Assembly (NCBI GenBank): GCA_947501115.1
Contig: CANMVX010000010.1
Location: 43,495 to 107,494 of the forward strand
Length of the DNA stretch: 64,000 bases
Direction: 5' to 3'
Source: Haliscomenobacteraceae bacterium
Lineage (GTDB): Bacteria; Bacteroidota; Bacteroidia; Chitinophagales; Saprospiraceae
Of the stretch, positions 20,552-29,619 are shown in pieces. The notes under the pieces were generated by a model, which made no database searches, was not told the DNA's origin, and worked only from the letters and a program-made list of their open reading frames with translations. How positions within the stretch are numbered: the first letter of the stretch is position 1; each line of letters starts with the position of its first letter. Made by a program: the position numbers and the translations under genes.

Positions 20552-21295
20552 TTATTCTGAAATAGACCAAAGCAGGGTTACGTTAAATTTAATTTGATAG
20601 GGTTCTGCATTTTGATCATTTAAGCCATAATGTCTTCTGGTTCTGACCTGTAGGGCATAATTATTAACCGATCCAGTCCATCGGAATTGTAATTGATTTA
20701 AAAATCCACCATAATTGGCGGCAGTTTTCCGAATCGACCATTTTGACAAATAACCACCAAAAGTAGCTAAGGCAATAGCATGGGCAATAGCATATCGACC
20801 ACTTCCTTTTTTTCCACTTATCTGTGCCATGATCTCAAAGGCATTTATCTCGTCAAGTTCAGCTATAAGATTATGCCATTTTCCATCACCCGGAACTTGT
20901 CCCTCTACAAAAGTTCCCTTTCTGGCATCCATCCCAATGCAACCCTTTACTTCTAATTTTGAGGTAGGGTTTGAAATGCCAATGCCAATGTTTCCACCAT
21001 TTTTTAATACAAGTCTATGATCATTATCTGTTTGATGAAAAGTTAATCCTTTTGAATTTCCACCATTTAAGCTAATAAACCAATCTGGATTTGATTTTTG
21101 TGAATTTTCATAAAATGAGAGAAGTCTTTTTGAATAACCCATAGGAGAGATTCGAAAGCCATCTTCTACGCTTCTTCCTATACCATCTTCCACAATATTA
21201 ATGGACGAATCAATCAAGTCAGCAAAATTAGTTTCTGTAGGAACGCTACCTTTCCTAAAGAAATTTTTCAAGGTTATCCTATTTAAAATAGCCAT
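20552..21295 (-). CDS. eCIS tail-fibre-like protein
   Basis: 247 residues. The first part (RITLKNFFRKGSVPTETNFA) resembles the N-terminal attachment region of many Bacteroidota fibre proteins. In the middle is GNIGIGISNPTSKLEVKG, the triple-stranded linker that usually precedes an intramolecular chaperone domain. Here it is followed instead by a compact domain of about 125 residues (from DARKGTFVEGQ to the end), rich in Gly and aromatic residues, that could be the receptor-binding head. No endosialidase-type chaperone follows. It lies between the two large baseplate genes. It is short for a receptor-binding fibre (Afp13 class), so it might instead be a short spike or baseplate-attached adhesin. 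Confidence 0.72.
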   Translation of the reverse strand: MAILNRITLKNFFRKGSVPTETNFADLIDSSINIVEDGIGRSVEDGFRISPMGYSKRLLSFYENSQKSNPDWFISLNGGNSKGLTFHQTDNDHRLVLKNGGNIGIGISNPTSKLEVKGCIGMDARKGTFVEGQVPGDGKWHNLIAELDEINAFEIMAQISGKKGSGRYAIAHAIALATFGGYLSKWSIRKTAANYGGFLNQLQFRWTGSVNNYALQVRTRRHYGLNDQNAEPYQIKFNVTLLWSISE

Positions 21296-21301
21296 GATTA
21301 T

Positions 21302-24300
21302 TTAAAAATTGAGGGTGAATAAAGTAGGATATTGGTTTGCTCCATTTAACATCTCATTTTTATCCTTAATATCTAAGTCAGCCGCCGATAGAGGATTATC
21401 AGAAGCAACGACGAAGGTGTTTCCAATGCGGAAATCAGAGAGGTCTGCCGGTTCAGGAGCATGAAATTGGGGCTTTTCCAATATGGTAATGTCATTAGAA
21501 AAACTTGGTATTAAAACAGACCAAGGGGTTCCTCCTTTTAATAAACTATCTGTTGATTCTATATCTGAAGCGGTGTCTTTTAATAAATAAAGCCCATTAT
21601 CATTTATTTGTAATTGAATGACTGAAAGACCGGTCAAAAATTTCACATAAGGTCTGGATTCCACAAATTGTATTAGAGCAGATTTTTTAATTGAACCACC
21701 TAAAGAAGCGTCCACATTGTCATTGTAGAACCACGGACATATAAATTGGAGTAAATCTTTTTGTAATTCTCTGATAAAACGGCCTGTTGATTTACCTTCA
21801 AATATAACTTTTGCTTTTAGTCTGAGATATTCATAACTGGGATTCCTAATTTCAAGCTTTAGAAAAGGACTGGTGTGGGCAATGATGAAAGCTCTAATTT
21901 CTTCTATGAGCTCTGGATTTAATTTAGGTTCATAAAATTGTTTTTCACCATTTACTTTTGGTGTAGCAACGATGACAATTTCCCCTTTGGAAATGAAATT
22001 TTCATGACTATTACTTCCAATACATTTTACTTGATTTAATTCATCAAATCTATTTAATAGCATGTGTTCAATATCCCATTTCGTCAAACATCGGTTTTTA
22101 TGCCTGATTCGTTCTGCTACTCGGGTATGAAAAATATCATCTGATTCATGGTGGGTGCCATTAAAGGAATCTAATGGTTGTTTAATATTCATAATTCCTT
22201 CTATCGGAATAAAAATATCACTTATACTATTTGCTGGTAATTGAATAGGATGATTTATTGAATCTGTGGTATATTGATAAGTAGCAGTTGTTGCATTTGT
22301 ATAAATGGATATAATTTTACTAAATAAATCAGCTTTTTGTCTGGTTACTGCCCTAATCCAATAATTATCCCCGGATAAAATATCATTATTTTTCGTCAAA
22401 TTTGTGGGAAGTACAAAACTAATAATACCTGTGACCATGAGGTTTCTGGTTCCATCATTTAAGATACCATCATGTTCAAAATCAATCCATTCTTCGCGAG
22501 AGAGATATTGCCATTTAACATCAGGTCTGTGTCCAATTTCCCACTGCTCACTTCTTTTTGTATGAAACAACAGGTTTAGTTGCTGGGGTAAATTTAAATT
22601 TTCAATACCTATAAAAAGATATCCTTCTTCCGGTAAGCTTGGTATTATTTGTTTTCTTTTGGGTTTGCCTTCTGAAAAAATATTTTCTATGCCGTAAGGA
22701 TGTAAATGGTAAATTTTCTCCTCTTTAACCGGGTTATTTTCATAGAGTTTTGTTTCATCAAACTGGAATTTGCTTTTAGATGAATAGGATATTTTGATAT
22801 CAGAAACTATTGGAAAAACGGGATTATTTGGTACCAATTTTACTGGCTTTTCTCCGGAAAGCAAGGAATTTGGTTTTGCATTTTCGGTTACTGCACTTAC
22901 AAAAATTTTTGGATATATGTCAAAACCAAAACCCATGGGAGGATTTGATAAAGTAAATTTAAGAAATCCTGTTTGTTTTTCGCTGTTATACTGCTCCGTT
23001 ACTTCTTCTGGTAGGTTGTAATTCGGTTTGATTTGAAGTTTGGAAAAATCAATCTGATCAAAGGTGACCTTTTCAGGAATACCATCTACAGGTTCTGAAT
23101 TGAATAAGGAAAATTTTTGTGCTTCAACACGATTTTCAGGATTAAATTGAAAATTAGAGAGGCCAGTCAGACTTACCGTAAAAGATTTGGCTTCGATATT
23201 TTTTTGATAAGCCTCATAATGGGAGGCAAATGTCCCACCATCTAGTCCTATGGGTTGGTATTCCAGGGCTATTTTTAAATCGTCTAAATCTTTTGAAAAT
23301 AATTCAGTGCTGCCAACTACAAAATAGGACCCGATGTTAGGCATAGGGCCTAAAAGGGGAAATGGGTTTGAAAAATCAATAGCTCCTAAATGATTAAATA
23401 AGTTTATGTTTTTTAACTTTTTTACTTTAACCCCAAGTTCAATCTCATTTAAGTTCATATTTTCTAAATAAGAATAGGGATGTGTGGTTAGCCCACCACT
23501 CATTAAAACACGCAAAATGGGTTGTATTGAATTGTAATTACCAAGATGAATTTCTTCATTAAATGGGATTATAGCCGGAGTAGATTCGTCAAGTTCGAAA
23601 GTAAGGGTGATTGGATCCTTTGTCCAATCAGCAGGTGTAATGACACGATAACTATTTGGAGATACCCAACCATCTTTCGCAGTTAAGGATATGTTGAAAG
23701 CATGAGAAAATATTTCGTGAAAAACTTCTTCAGGTGTAATATTTCTTTTTTCTGCAATGTCCAGGAGCAGTAAAGTTAACTTGTCAATCGATTCTGGGGA
23801 GAAATAAAAAGATATCGTGATGGATCGAATTCCACAACATAATCTTAAGGTAGGGGATGAAATGGCAAAACCAATTTTTATGTTTGACATTGTTTTTTCT
23901 TCCTCTCCTAAGAAAAGTTGTTCCTCGCCTAGTGATGCAAATGCTTCGAAATCAGTTGTATCATTAATTTCTTTTCCATAAATTCCTGAAACTAATCTAA
24001 ATTGAGAATATACATCTACCAGTGGATTTCTACTAACATAAAGCGTGATTAATTTATTTATGGAAGCCGCGGTTACTTGAATACTCTGGTCAATTGTATA
24101 TTTTTCGGGAAAACCCGCAGCGTTTTGCCCCGCATGTAAAATAGTATCTTTGTCCAGAATAACATCTTTGTAATCAGGATTTAAAATGGTATAAACAAAA
24201 AGTGAATCTGGATTTCCAGTTTTAGGCTTTTGCCCTAAAACCTTAGCGTAGAAGAAGTCTAAATGTTTCTGGGTAAGTTTATTTAAATCGGTTTTTAAAA

Positions 24301-25081
24301 CAGCAAATAATTCAAGAAATGCAAAAATTAAACCATTATGAGGTGGATGATTTTCATTCTCATAAAATGTTTTTTTAAATAAATCAGGTGCTTTAAAATT
24401 TAAAGATCTAAAGATGGAAATGATGGGAGGATACAATAAAATAACTTCTTTTAAGGCGTGACTTATTTGTTCTAATTCATTATCACCAAAATGATAAATG
24501 GAAATGGGTTCCGTATCTTCAATTTTCCAAATGGATAAAAAGGATGAATAATCATTTTGCATAGAAATGGGTAGATCACAAGATGTTTTTGCCATGTCAT
24601 ACGCTATGAGTTTCGATAGAATGGTGGTTCCCTCAGAAATTATTGCGGTGTAAAGTTCATTTTCGATAGAAGTAACATGAACACCTTTATTTGTTTCAGA
24701 AGCCCTTTTATACCAGGAATTTAAATCTTTTAGAAGGTCTAAACAAAAAATGAAGAATTGTTCAAACTGATTAATTTTAGCTAACAATGCATCATAACCT
24801 TCAAATAAGTTGAGAATTTTTATTTTTTCTTTTTCAATTGATTCAATATTTATGCCGGCAATTTCCGCCAATAAAAAGGAATCATCACCCTCAAAAAATG
24901 ACTTCCAGGTTTCATTTTCATTCCCATCTATGCCATAGAATTTTAATATCTGCGCATGTTTATATACAAATTGCAGAAAATCACCGGTAGTGCGTTCGTC
25001 AGGTAAAAAATATTGACAATCAAGCGCTTTGTTTATGCGATTTTTCCTTGAAGATCCTTGATAAGAGTATAAAGTATTCAA
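21302..25081 (-). CDS. eCIS baseplate J-like protein (Afp11-like)
   Basis: 1259 residues. The C-terminal third carries the J-like baseplate pattern: FHTRVAERIRHKNRCLTKWD, then DIEHMLLNRFDELNQVKC, a PKVNGEKQFYEPKLN loop and the helix-strand unit EIRAFIIAHTSPFLKLEIRN. The N-terminus has DERTTGDFLQFVYKHAQIL, common at the start of Afp11-like proteins. It forms the wedges that ring the spike. The start codon is TTG at 25081: a stop at 25088-25090 excludes longer forms and there is no early ATG. It begins 14 bases after the gp25 stop. The protein is larger than phage J proteins because of a long middle region (about residues 250-900) without recognised domains. Confidence 0.88.
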   Translation of the reverse strand: MNTLYSYQGSSRKNRINKALDCQYFLPDERTTGDFLQFVYKHAQILKFYGIDGNENETWKSFFEGDDSFLLAEIAGINIESIEKEKIKILNLFEGYDALLAKINQFEQFFIFCLDLLKDLNSWYKRASETNKGVHVTSIENELYTAIISEGTTILSKLIAYDMAKTSCDLPISMQNDYSSFLSIWKIEDTEPISIYHFGDNELEQISHALKEVILLYPPIISIFRSLNFKAPDLFKKTFYENENHPPHNGLIFAFLELFAVLKTDLNKLTQKHLDFFYAKVLGQKPKTGNPDSLFVYTILNPDYKDVILDKDTILHAGQNAAGFPEKYTIDQSIQVTAASINKLITLYVSRNPLVDVYSQFRLVSGIYGKEINDTTDFEAFASLGEEQLFLGEEEKTMSNIKIGFAISSPTLRLCCGIRSITISFYFSPESIDKLTLLLLDIAEKRNITPEEVFHEIFSHAFNISLTAKDGWVSPNSYRVITPADWTKDPITLTFELDESTPAIIPFNEEIHLGNYNSIQPILRVLMSGGLTTHPYSYLENMNLNEIELGVKVKKLKNINLFNHLGAIDFSNPFPLLGPMPNIGSYFVVGSTELFSKDLDDLKIALEYQPIGLDGGTFASHYEAYQKNIEAKSFTVSLTGLSNFQFNPENRVEAQKFSLFNSEPVDGIPEKVTFDQIDFSKLQIKPNYNLPEEVTEQYNSEKQTGFLKFTLSNPPMGFGFDIYPKIFVSAVTENAKPNSLLSGEKPVKLVPNNPVFPIVSDIKISYSSKSKFQFDETKLYENNPVKEEKIYHLHPYGIENIFSEGKPKRKQIIPSLPEEGYLFIGIENLNLPQQLNLLFHTKRSEQWEIGHRPDVKWQYLSREEWIDFEHDGILNDGTRNLMVTGIISFVLPTNLTKNNDILSGDNYWIRAVTRQKADLFSKIISIYTNATTATYQYTTDSINHPIQLPANSISDIFIPIEGIMNIKQPLDSFNGTHHESDDIFHTRVAERIRHKNRCLTKWDIEHMLLNRFDELNQVKCIGSNSHENFISKGEIVIVATPKVNGEKQFYEPKLNPELIEEIRAFIIAHTSPFLKLEIRNPSYEYLRLKAKVIFEGKSTGRFIRELQKDLLQFICPWFYNDNVDASLGGSIKKSALIQFVESRPYVKFLTGLSVIQLQINDNGLYLLKDTASDIESTDSLLKGGTPWSVLIPSFSNDITILEKPQFHAPEPADLSDFRIGNTFVVASDNPLSAADLDIKDKNEMLNGANQYPTLFTLNF

Positions 25082-25095
25082 CGTAACTTAATTTG

Positions 25096-25509
25096 TTAGG
25101 TGATAGTGGTTCCTTCGGCAAAATAAAAAGGATAAACAATATTATTTCTAACATTGGTACTTTCAATCTCATAATCAAGGTTAATTTGAAGGATGCCATC
25201 CAAAATTCTCTCTTTATTTGCTGAAATACTATGTATAAAGAGGCGTGGTTCATTGATTCGAAGGGAAAGGGCTATGTCCTTTAATATCCAATCAATATTA
25301 TTTTGAGAAGATATTTCAAATACATGTTGATAAAGTGGATTTCCATATTCTGGACGCATAATTCTTTCGCCTAATTTTGTGCCCAGAAAAATTTCAATAC
25401 TCTGCTTAATATCTTCCTCATCACTTACCATGTGCAACCCTTTTTTCTCGAGATGAAAAGTAGGAGGGAAACTCCATCCAGTACCAAGAAATGATTTATC
25501 TGTTGACAT
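25096..25509 (-). CDS. eCIS baseplate wedge protein, gp25/GPW-like (Afp9-like)
   Basis: About 137 residues. The pattern LGTKLGERIMRPEYGNPLYQ is the gp25/GPW signature, including the EYG loop that helps trigger sheath assembly in phage and type VI systems. The ATG at 25509 is chosen because it follows the PAAR stop directly and has a good ribosome binding site. Upstream in-frame codons would overlap the PAAR gene by 27 bases. The protein joins the baseplate wedge with the two J-like proteins and forms the first handshake with the sheath. The gene follows the PAAR tip gene and precedes the J-like gene. Confidence 0.9.
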   Translation of the reverse strand: MSTDKSFLGTGWSFPPTFHLEKKGLHMVSDEEDIKQSIEIFLGTKLGERIMRPEYGNPLYQHVFEISSQNNIDWILKDIALSLRINEPRLFIHSISANKERILDGILQINLDYEIESTNVRNNIVYPFYFAEGTTIT

Positions 25510-25520
25510 ATTTATCCTCC
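25507..25520 (-). promoter_or_regulatory. Strong Shine-Dalgarno site for gp25 inside the PAAR stop region
   Basis: Read on the minus strand, the sequence is AGGAGGATAAATATG. The two GGA codons are the last two glycines of the PAAR protein, TAA is its stop, and ATG starts gp25. Strong purine-rich sites are uncommon in Bacteroidota, so this one suggests tight coupling and efficient translation of gp25. It also decides the gp25 start. Confidence 0.7.
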
Positions 25521-25802
25521 TATGATTACGGTTGGGCATCCCAAAACAATACTACCACCGTGTGCACAAGTATCACCCATTCTTGCAGCAGGTTTATTAC
25601 CAAACAATACAGTTGCTGAACCTTTCATAATAGAATCAGGCGGTCCAACACAAACAGCTGAGTCCCCCATGATGGCAGCAGGTAAAAAAGAAATTAGCAC
25701 AGTAGGCGATCCTGGTCCAATAATCGGACCGCCAACATGCGGGATTGGCCCAGTGGTCATTGGGCAAACGTGCAAATCGGTAATTCTGGCTGCTAATGGC
25801 AT
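25512..25802 (-). CDS. PAAR-domain spike tip protein (Afp10-like)
   Basis: 96 residues forming a single PAAR domain with no extension. Typical features are MPLAARITDLHVCPM at the start, GPIIGPGSPTVLI, and the namesake PAARMGD near residue 75, with His and Cys residues (TDLHVC, DTCAHGG) placed to bind the zinc at the tip. It would cap the VgrG-like trimer and be the first part to meet the target membrane. The gene starts 11 bases after the VgrG-like stop. There is no toxin fused to its C-terminus, so it is structural only. Confidence 0.92.
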   Translation of the reverse strand: MPLAARITDLHVCPMTTGPIPHVGGPIIGPGSPTVLISFLPAAIMGDSAVCVGPPDSIMKGSATVLFGNKPAARMGDTCAHGGSIVLGCPTVIIGG

Positions 25803-25813
25803 ATTTGTCTGTT

Positions 25814-27622
25814 TTAATTTATCATGACGACGCCGCCTTTAACTACTGTCTGACCTGAAGCAACAAGTTCTGCTTGCGCTGTTCCCTTAAAAGAGGCTTT
25901 TACTTGGGCTTCAGCTGCAACATTTAAACCTTTTATTCCAATATCCCCTCCTGAGCACTCAACATTTACTCCTGTAGTTCCAGTGATTACTACTTTCTGT
26001 CCACTTTTAATCGTAATATTGAAATCGCTGGTTATTTCAATTCCAGAAGAGGAAGTTTTTATCTTATTCCCATTAAGATCCTTTATGTTGATTTCCTTAT
26101 CCTTGTCTGAAATAATGATTGAACTACCTCCCGGAGTTAGCAAGGTAAGAATTTTATCTTTGTCATCAAATTCAAGTTTTAATAAAGATTTTGAGTACAA
26201 GGCTTTTTTGGGATTTTCAGCGCTAATTGTTTCCGGAGGAGCATTGGAACTATTATAGAGACTTCCCAATACAACGGGGAAACGTGGATCTTCATTTAAA
26301 AATCCAATGACCACAGAAGATCCAACCTCAGGAATGAAAAAACTTCCCGCACCGGATGTTGCATAAAGATGTCCTAAACGTGCCCAAACTCCAAGTCCCG
26401 TTTGTTTCAAAGCGGGTATTAACACTTGAATTTTATATTCACCATCTGGATCTGCATCTATCTTTGTTACTTTCCCAATATGTAATCCTTTTACTGGATT
26501 ATAAACAGGTATTTGATTAGGAATTTTCTCCCCGTTTAATATATTTGGTTGTAATCCAAATTGAATTTTAGTTAAAAATACTCCATCAGCCATGGAATGT
26601 TCAATTCCAGTTACTAAGGTTTCTCCATTGAATCTACTACCAAAACCTTGTAAAGTGACAATATCACCCAGCGAAAATATATTTAATCCACGAAAAGTTA
26701 CTGAACCTCTTATTCTTTGAATTCTTGATAAAACAAGTAATGCATCGGCATAAACCTTTAATTCTGAAGATAGCATTGGGCTATCATAATTCATTTTCAA
26801 TATAGTCGGACTGGCTACGGCACCTAATTTTTTACCCGTTAAATCGCCCTGGGCAGGGATTCCTGTAGGTTCTGAACCTGTCTGGCTGACTGCTGCATTG
26901 GTAAATGGGTTAAAAGTTCCAGCGGATACTCCTTGTAATTGAGTGGTTGCATCTATTTCTCCTTCGAAATCAGCGATATTATCTCCGTATATTAAAGTGC
27001 TTTTAGATTTTGAACCTGCGGCGGGTTCTGGTTTTCCAACGGTTAATTTTCCTTGACTATTAAAAACAATAAATCCATTCGCTTTGGCACGAAGCAGGAG
27101 AAAATCCCAGTTGGTCATTTCATGTTGAATAAGAAAAGGATGTGAATAGGTTGTACTGGTAATCGTTTTTGTGACTCCTTTAGCAGTAATCAAAGTGGTA
27201 AAAATATCACTATCTGTTTTATTAACAAAAATCTCAGATGTTTTTTGATAGGTCATTTCAATGGCTTTATCAGCACATTCTAAAACGACCAGATTTTTAT
27301 AAGAGGAACTTTGGTAACCAGGTTTGATAGATATAGAATGCTTAACAATAATGCCACTAAATACTACCTCATTAAGTTGGTCAAAACCCAGGCTTATTTT
27401 AACTGCTATACCAGGTTCAAAAGTAGTTTCTTCACTTTCAGGAAATAGATGTAAGGCTGTATCCCCACCAATAATTTCAATTTTTGCCCGGGCAATTTTA
27501 TTAACTACTTCGGAGGTTGAAATTTTATATACTATTAAATCTGTGGGCAGTAAAGACCCATTTATAAAAATGTTGAAAGAAGTAGGTTTTCCCGTAGAAT
27601 CTAATGGTGATATTCCAGACAT
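25814..27622 (-). CDS. VgrG-like spike protein (Afp8-like, gp27-gp5 fusion)
   Basis: 602 residues. The first 340 or so residues form the gp27-like hub (for example QHEMTNWDFLLLRAKANGF, the common phage-late-control D pattern). An OB-fold gp5 domain follows at about 375-460: GLHIGKVTKIDADPDGEYKI, then VWARLGHLYAT, SGAGSFFIPEVGSSVVIGF and EDPRFPVVLGSLYN. The rest is a repeat-rich beta-prism (IIISDKDKEINIKDLNGNKI, then ITIKSGQKVVITG). There is no C-terminal effector extension. A trimer would form the central spike beneath the PAAR tip. Confidence 0.93.
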   Translation of the reverse strand: MSGISPLDSTGKPTSFNIFINGSLLPTDLIVYKISTSEVVNKIARAKIEIIGGDTALHLFPESEETTFEPGIAVKISLGFDQLNEVVFSGIIVKHSISIKPGYQSSSYKNLVVLECADKAIEMTYQKTSEIFVNKTDSDIFTTLITAKGVTKTITSTTYSHPFLIQHEMTNWDFLLLRAKANGFIVFNSQGKLTVGKPEPAAGSKSKSTLIYGDNIADFEGEIDATTQLQGVSAGTFNPFTNAAVSQTGSEPTGIPAQGDLTGKKLGAVASPTILKMNYDSPMLSSELKVYADALLVLSRIQRIRGSVTFRGLNIFSLGDIVTLQGFGSRFNGETLVTGIEHSMADGVFLTKIQFGLQPNILNGEKIPNQIPVYNPVKGLHIGKVTKIDADPDGEYKIQVLIPALKQTGLGVWARLGHLYATSGAGSFFIPEVGSSVVIGFLNEDPRFPVVLGSLYNSSNAPPETISAENPKKALYSKSLLKLEFDDKDKILTLLTPGGSSIIISDKDKEINIKDLNGNKIKTSSSGIEITSDFNITIKSGQKVVITGTTGVNVECSGGDIGIKGLNVAAEAQVKASFKGTAQAELVASGQTVVKGGVVMIN

Positions 27623-27631
27623 AATAAATCT

Positions 27632-28324
27632 TTATTTTTCCAATGGTGGAAATAATAATTTTTCTCCAAGTTTAAGTCTTCTAAAAGATGGCAGATTATT
27701 GATTTCTGCAATTTTCAAGTAATATTTTTTATCACTGTAAAACTCTTTACACAATGCTGGAATAGTATCTCCTACTTTAATAGTAGGAATTCTGGTAATA
27801 TCAGGACTTTGAAATTTTGATTCTATAACATTTTGATCGATGAATTCTTCGATTTTTATAGAAATGTCAGCACGAACAGCTTTACCTTCTGAATTAAAAT
27901 AGGTGTATTCTATCCCTAATTCACCTACAAAGCCTTTCAATGAAATATCCCCCCAAATTAAATGTACGTAGGGTGGCATGTGTGTGGAACGAAGTGGGTT
28001 TATAGTTACTTCTTTTAACTTTTTAATAGAATCTTCCAACCCTGAAAAATAATTTATTTCAGAAGACGTCATTCCATCGGGAACACTTGGAATAACACCA
28101 GTTAAATCCAAGGTAAAATTAAATGATACAGATTCCTTAAAGTAAGTAAAGAGTTTAGGTGGAATAGCCCCTCCATTAGCACTTTTTGGTTCAATCCCTT
28201 CGAAATCATCTTTTCCGTAACTACACACCACACTTCCAGGATTTATTTGGAGTTGATAGGTACCTAATAAATCTGTATAAGCTAAACTTGAATAAGCCTT
28301 AATTGAAAGATTAGAAGGAAACAT
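27632..28324 (-). CDS. LysM-domain baseplate hub protein (Afp7-like)
   Basis: 230 residues. An N-terminal beta-rich domain (YQLQINPGSVVCSYGKDDF, typical of CIS proteins linking tube to hub) is followed by a LysM domain at about residues 175-228: IPTIKVGDTIPALCKEFY, YYLKIAEINNLP and GEKLLFPP. Homologues act as the adaptor between the VgrG-like trimer and the tube. Here LysM serves protein packing rather than peptidoglycan binding, by analogy with phage gp53. Its ATG overlaps the stop of the DUF5908 gene by one base (TAATG), so the two are translationally coupled. Confidence 0.88.
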   Translation of the reverse strand: MFPSNLSIKAYSSLAYTDLLGTYQLQINPGSVVCSYGKDDFEGIEPKSANGGAIPPKLFTYFKESVSFNFTLDLTGVIPSVPDGMTSSEINYFSGLEDSIKKLKEVTINPLRSTHMPPYVHLIWGDISLKGFVGELGIEYTYFNSEGKAVRADISIKIEEFIDQNVIESKFQSPDITRIPTIKVGDTIPALCKEFYSDKKYYLKIAEINNLPSFRRLKLGEKLLFPPLEK

Positions 28325-28521
28325 TATAAATTTGTTTGAGATTTAATTTGTTCCATAACCCTCCTTACTACCTCGTTAATAAGTTCCTCCTTTTCGTAAA
28401 ATCCTAAGTTATCCTTTGATTTATTTTTTGAATTTTGAGAATTACTTTCCGATACTGATTTTTCTCCAGCCTGGTCTTTAACATTTGCTTTGACGACTAA
28501 TTGTCTTATTTCAACTGGCAT
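28324..28521 (-). CDS. DUF5908-family small eCIS protein
   Basis: 65 residues. It starts MPVEIRQLVVKANV and ends with a charged helix (KEELINEVVRRVMEQI), a layout matching the short DUF5908 proteins that occur in Bacteroidota injection loci between the tube and LysM genes. The middle is Ser, Asn and Lys rich and probably flexible. No catalytic or membrane feature is present. The function is unknown; position suggests it takes the place of Afp6 in the hub or assists assembly. It overlaps the LysM gene by one base. Confidence 0.75.
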   Translation of the reverse strand: MPVEIRQLVVKANVKDQAGEKSVSESNSQNSKNKSKDNLGFYEKEELINEVVRRVMEQIKSQTNL

Positions 28522-28524
28522 TGG

Positions 28525-29004
28525 TCAATATATTCTGGAATAATAAGAATAACTAAATTCAATGGACTCAAAAGCATATTTTGAATCTTGAGCATCAAAG
28601 TCACTGATAGTCCATTTTGTAGGATAGGCATTGTAAAATCCCCAAGTCATAGAAGGTTCTAAAGTATTCGGGTCAAGTAAAAAAACCTTGATCAAAGCTG
28701 TTTTAATTCCTCCCATTGACATAGATATAGAATTAGTACACCAATCGGTTAATGGTGATGATTCCGCTACTATTCCACGCTCCAATACCAATGGACTATA
28801 GGTTACTTCCGTTGGAAGGTGATAAGTTGTCATATTACCCGCACCTGCCTGTAAGGTTTTTGTATTTCTGGTCGCGGAGATACCTGAAATTTTACTAAAA
28901 TAATTATCTCCAATTAAGGGTACATCATTTCCAGAAACTGTAGTTATAATCGAAACTGTGAAGTTATACCCTGGTAGAGGTACTATTCTGGGTGAACCTA
29001 TCAT
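28525..29004 (-). CDS. eCIS tube-initiator protein (Afp5-like, gp19 family)
   Basis: About 159 residues. The ATG at 29004 (MIGSPRIVPLPGYNFTVSI) is preferred to a TTG 27 bases upstream, because the downstream residues fit the usual start of the family. The ending SKYAFESIEFSYSYYSRIY and the middle MTWGFYNAYPTKWTISDFDA are characteristic of gp19-type tube folds. In eCIS this second tube protein makes the first ring that joins the hub to the tube of tube protein 1. The gene follows a hairpin with a T tract and is separated from the tube 1 gene by 113 bases, the largest gap within the structural genes. Confidence 0.87.
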   Translation of the reverse strand: MIGSPRIVPLPGYNFTVSIITTVSGNDVPLIGDNYFSKISGISATRNTKTLQAGAGNMTTYHLPTEVTYSPLVLERGIVAESSPLTDWCTNSISMSMGGIKTALIKVFLLDPNTLEPSMTWGFYNAYPTKWTISDFDAQDSKYAFESIEFSYSYYSRIY

Positions 29005-29038
29005 TAAAAGTATCTTACAGGTTTTAATCAATAAATAT

Positions 29039-29080
29039 AAAAAACTGAAATCCTAGGGAGATTAAACTCCTCTAGGATTT
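29039..29080 (-). terminator. Hairpin with T tract between tube 1 and tube 2 genes
   Basis: On the minus strand the arms AAATCCTAGAGGAG and CTCCCTAGGATTT (29048-29080) pair around a TTTAAT loop with a one-base bulge, and CAGTTTTTT follows. This looks like a factor-independent terminator placed in mid-operon. It would attenuate transcription after the high-copy sheath and tube genes so that baseplate and tape measure genes receive less message, as their copy numbers demand. Confidence 0.7.
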
Positions 29081-29117
29081 AATTCATATATTTTACCACA
29101 TTTCATTGGCATTTATA

Positions 29118-29588
29118 TTATGCTGCTTCAATGGTTATTCCCTCGCAAGCAAATACAATTGACTCAATTGCAGCGTCACTTGTTTGTGAATTCATATCAG
29201 TAGGTGTTACTTTCTTAGGGAACGCACCTGTTACAGTCCAAGTCATTTTAGGAGAAGCATCCTCATCTAATAATTTAATTACTAAGGTAAGCCTTTCGTA
29301 GGTATTCAACTGAATTTTAATTAACCAGTCGTAGAAAGAATTATCAGTAGTAAATACCCCTTTCTTAAGAGTAATATCACCGTATTTCATTAATCCTGGC
29401 ATTTTAATTGTCGAATGCACTGGACTATTACCATGACGGTATTCCACTACATCAGTTTCAATATCTAAACCAGAAACTTCTTGAAAAGGGAGATCAGTCT
29501 GATCGCCTATATCAACAGAAAAATAAAATTTAGGTAACGGCCAATTTTGATCCTGATCTGCACCTGTACCTGGCGTTGGAGCTGCCAT
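29118..29588 (-). CDS. eCIS inner tube protein (Afp1-like, gp19 family)
   Basis: 156 residues. Family marks are WPLPKFYFSVDIGDQ, LPFQEVSGLDIETDVVEYR, the loop KMPGLMKYGDITLKKGVF and the end AAIESIVFACEGITIEAA. These are the phage tail tube gp19 (T4-like) pattern. Hexamers stack to form the rigid inner tube pushed through the target membrane. It lies 31 bases after the sheath gene, the normal order. Length is typical for Afp1 or Hcp-like tube proteins. Confidence 0.93.
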   Translation of the reverse strand: MAAPTPGTGADQDQNWPLPKFYFSVDIGDQTDLPFQEVSGLDIETDVVEYRHGNSPVHSTIKMPGLMKYGDITLKKGVFTTDNSFYDWLIKIQLNTYERLTLVIKLLDEDASPKMTWTVTGAFPKKVTPTDMNSQTSDAAIESIVFACEGITIEAA

Positions 29589-29619
29589 ATATTTAGAATT
29601 TTATGTTAGTTAATTAAGT

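Noticed and set aside
25522..25827. 101-codon plus-strand frame opposite the PAAR gene
   Set aside because: It mirrors the Gly/Pro-rich PAAR codons, has no family pattern, and the minus-strand gene is certain.
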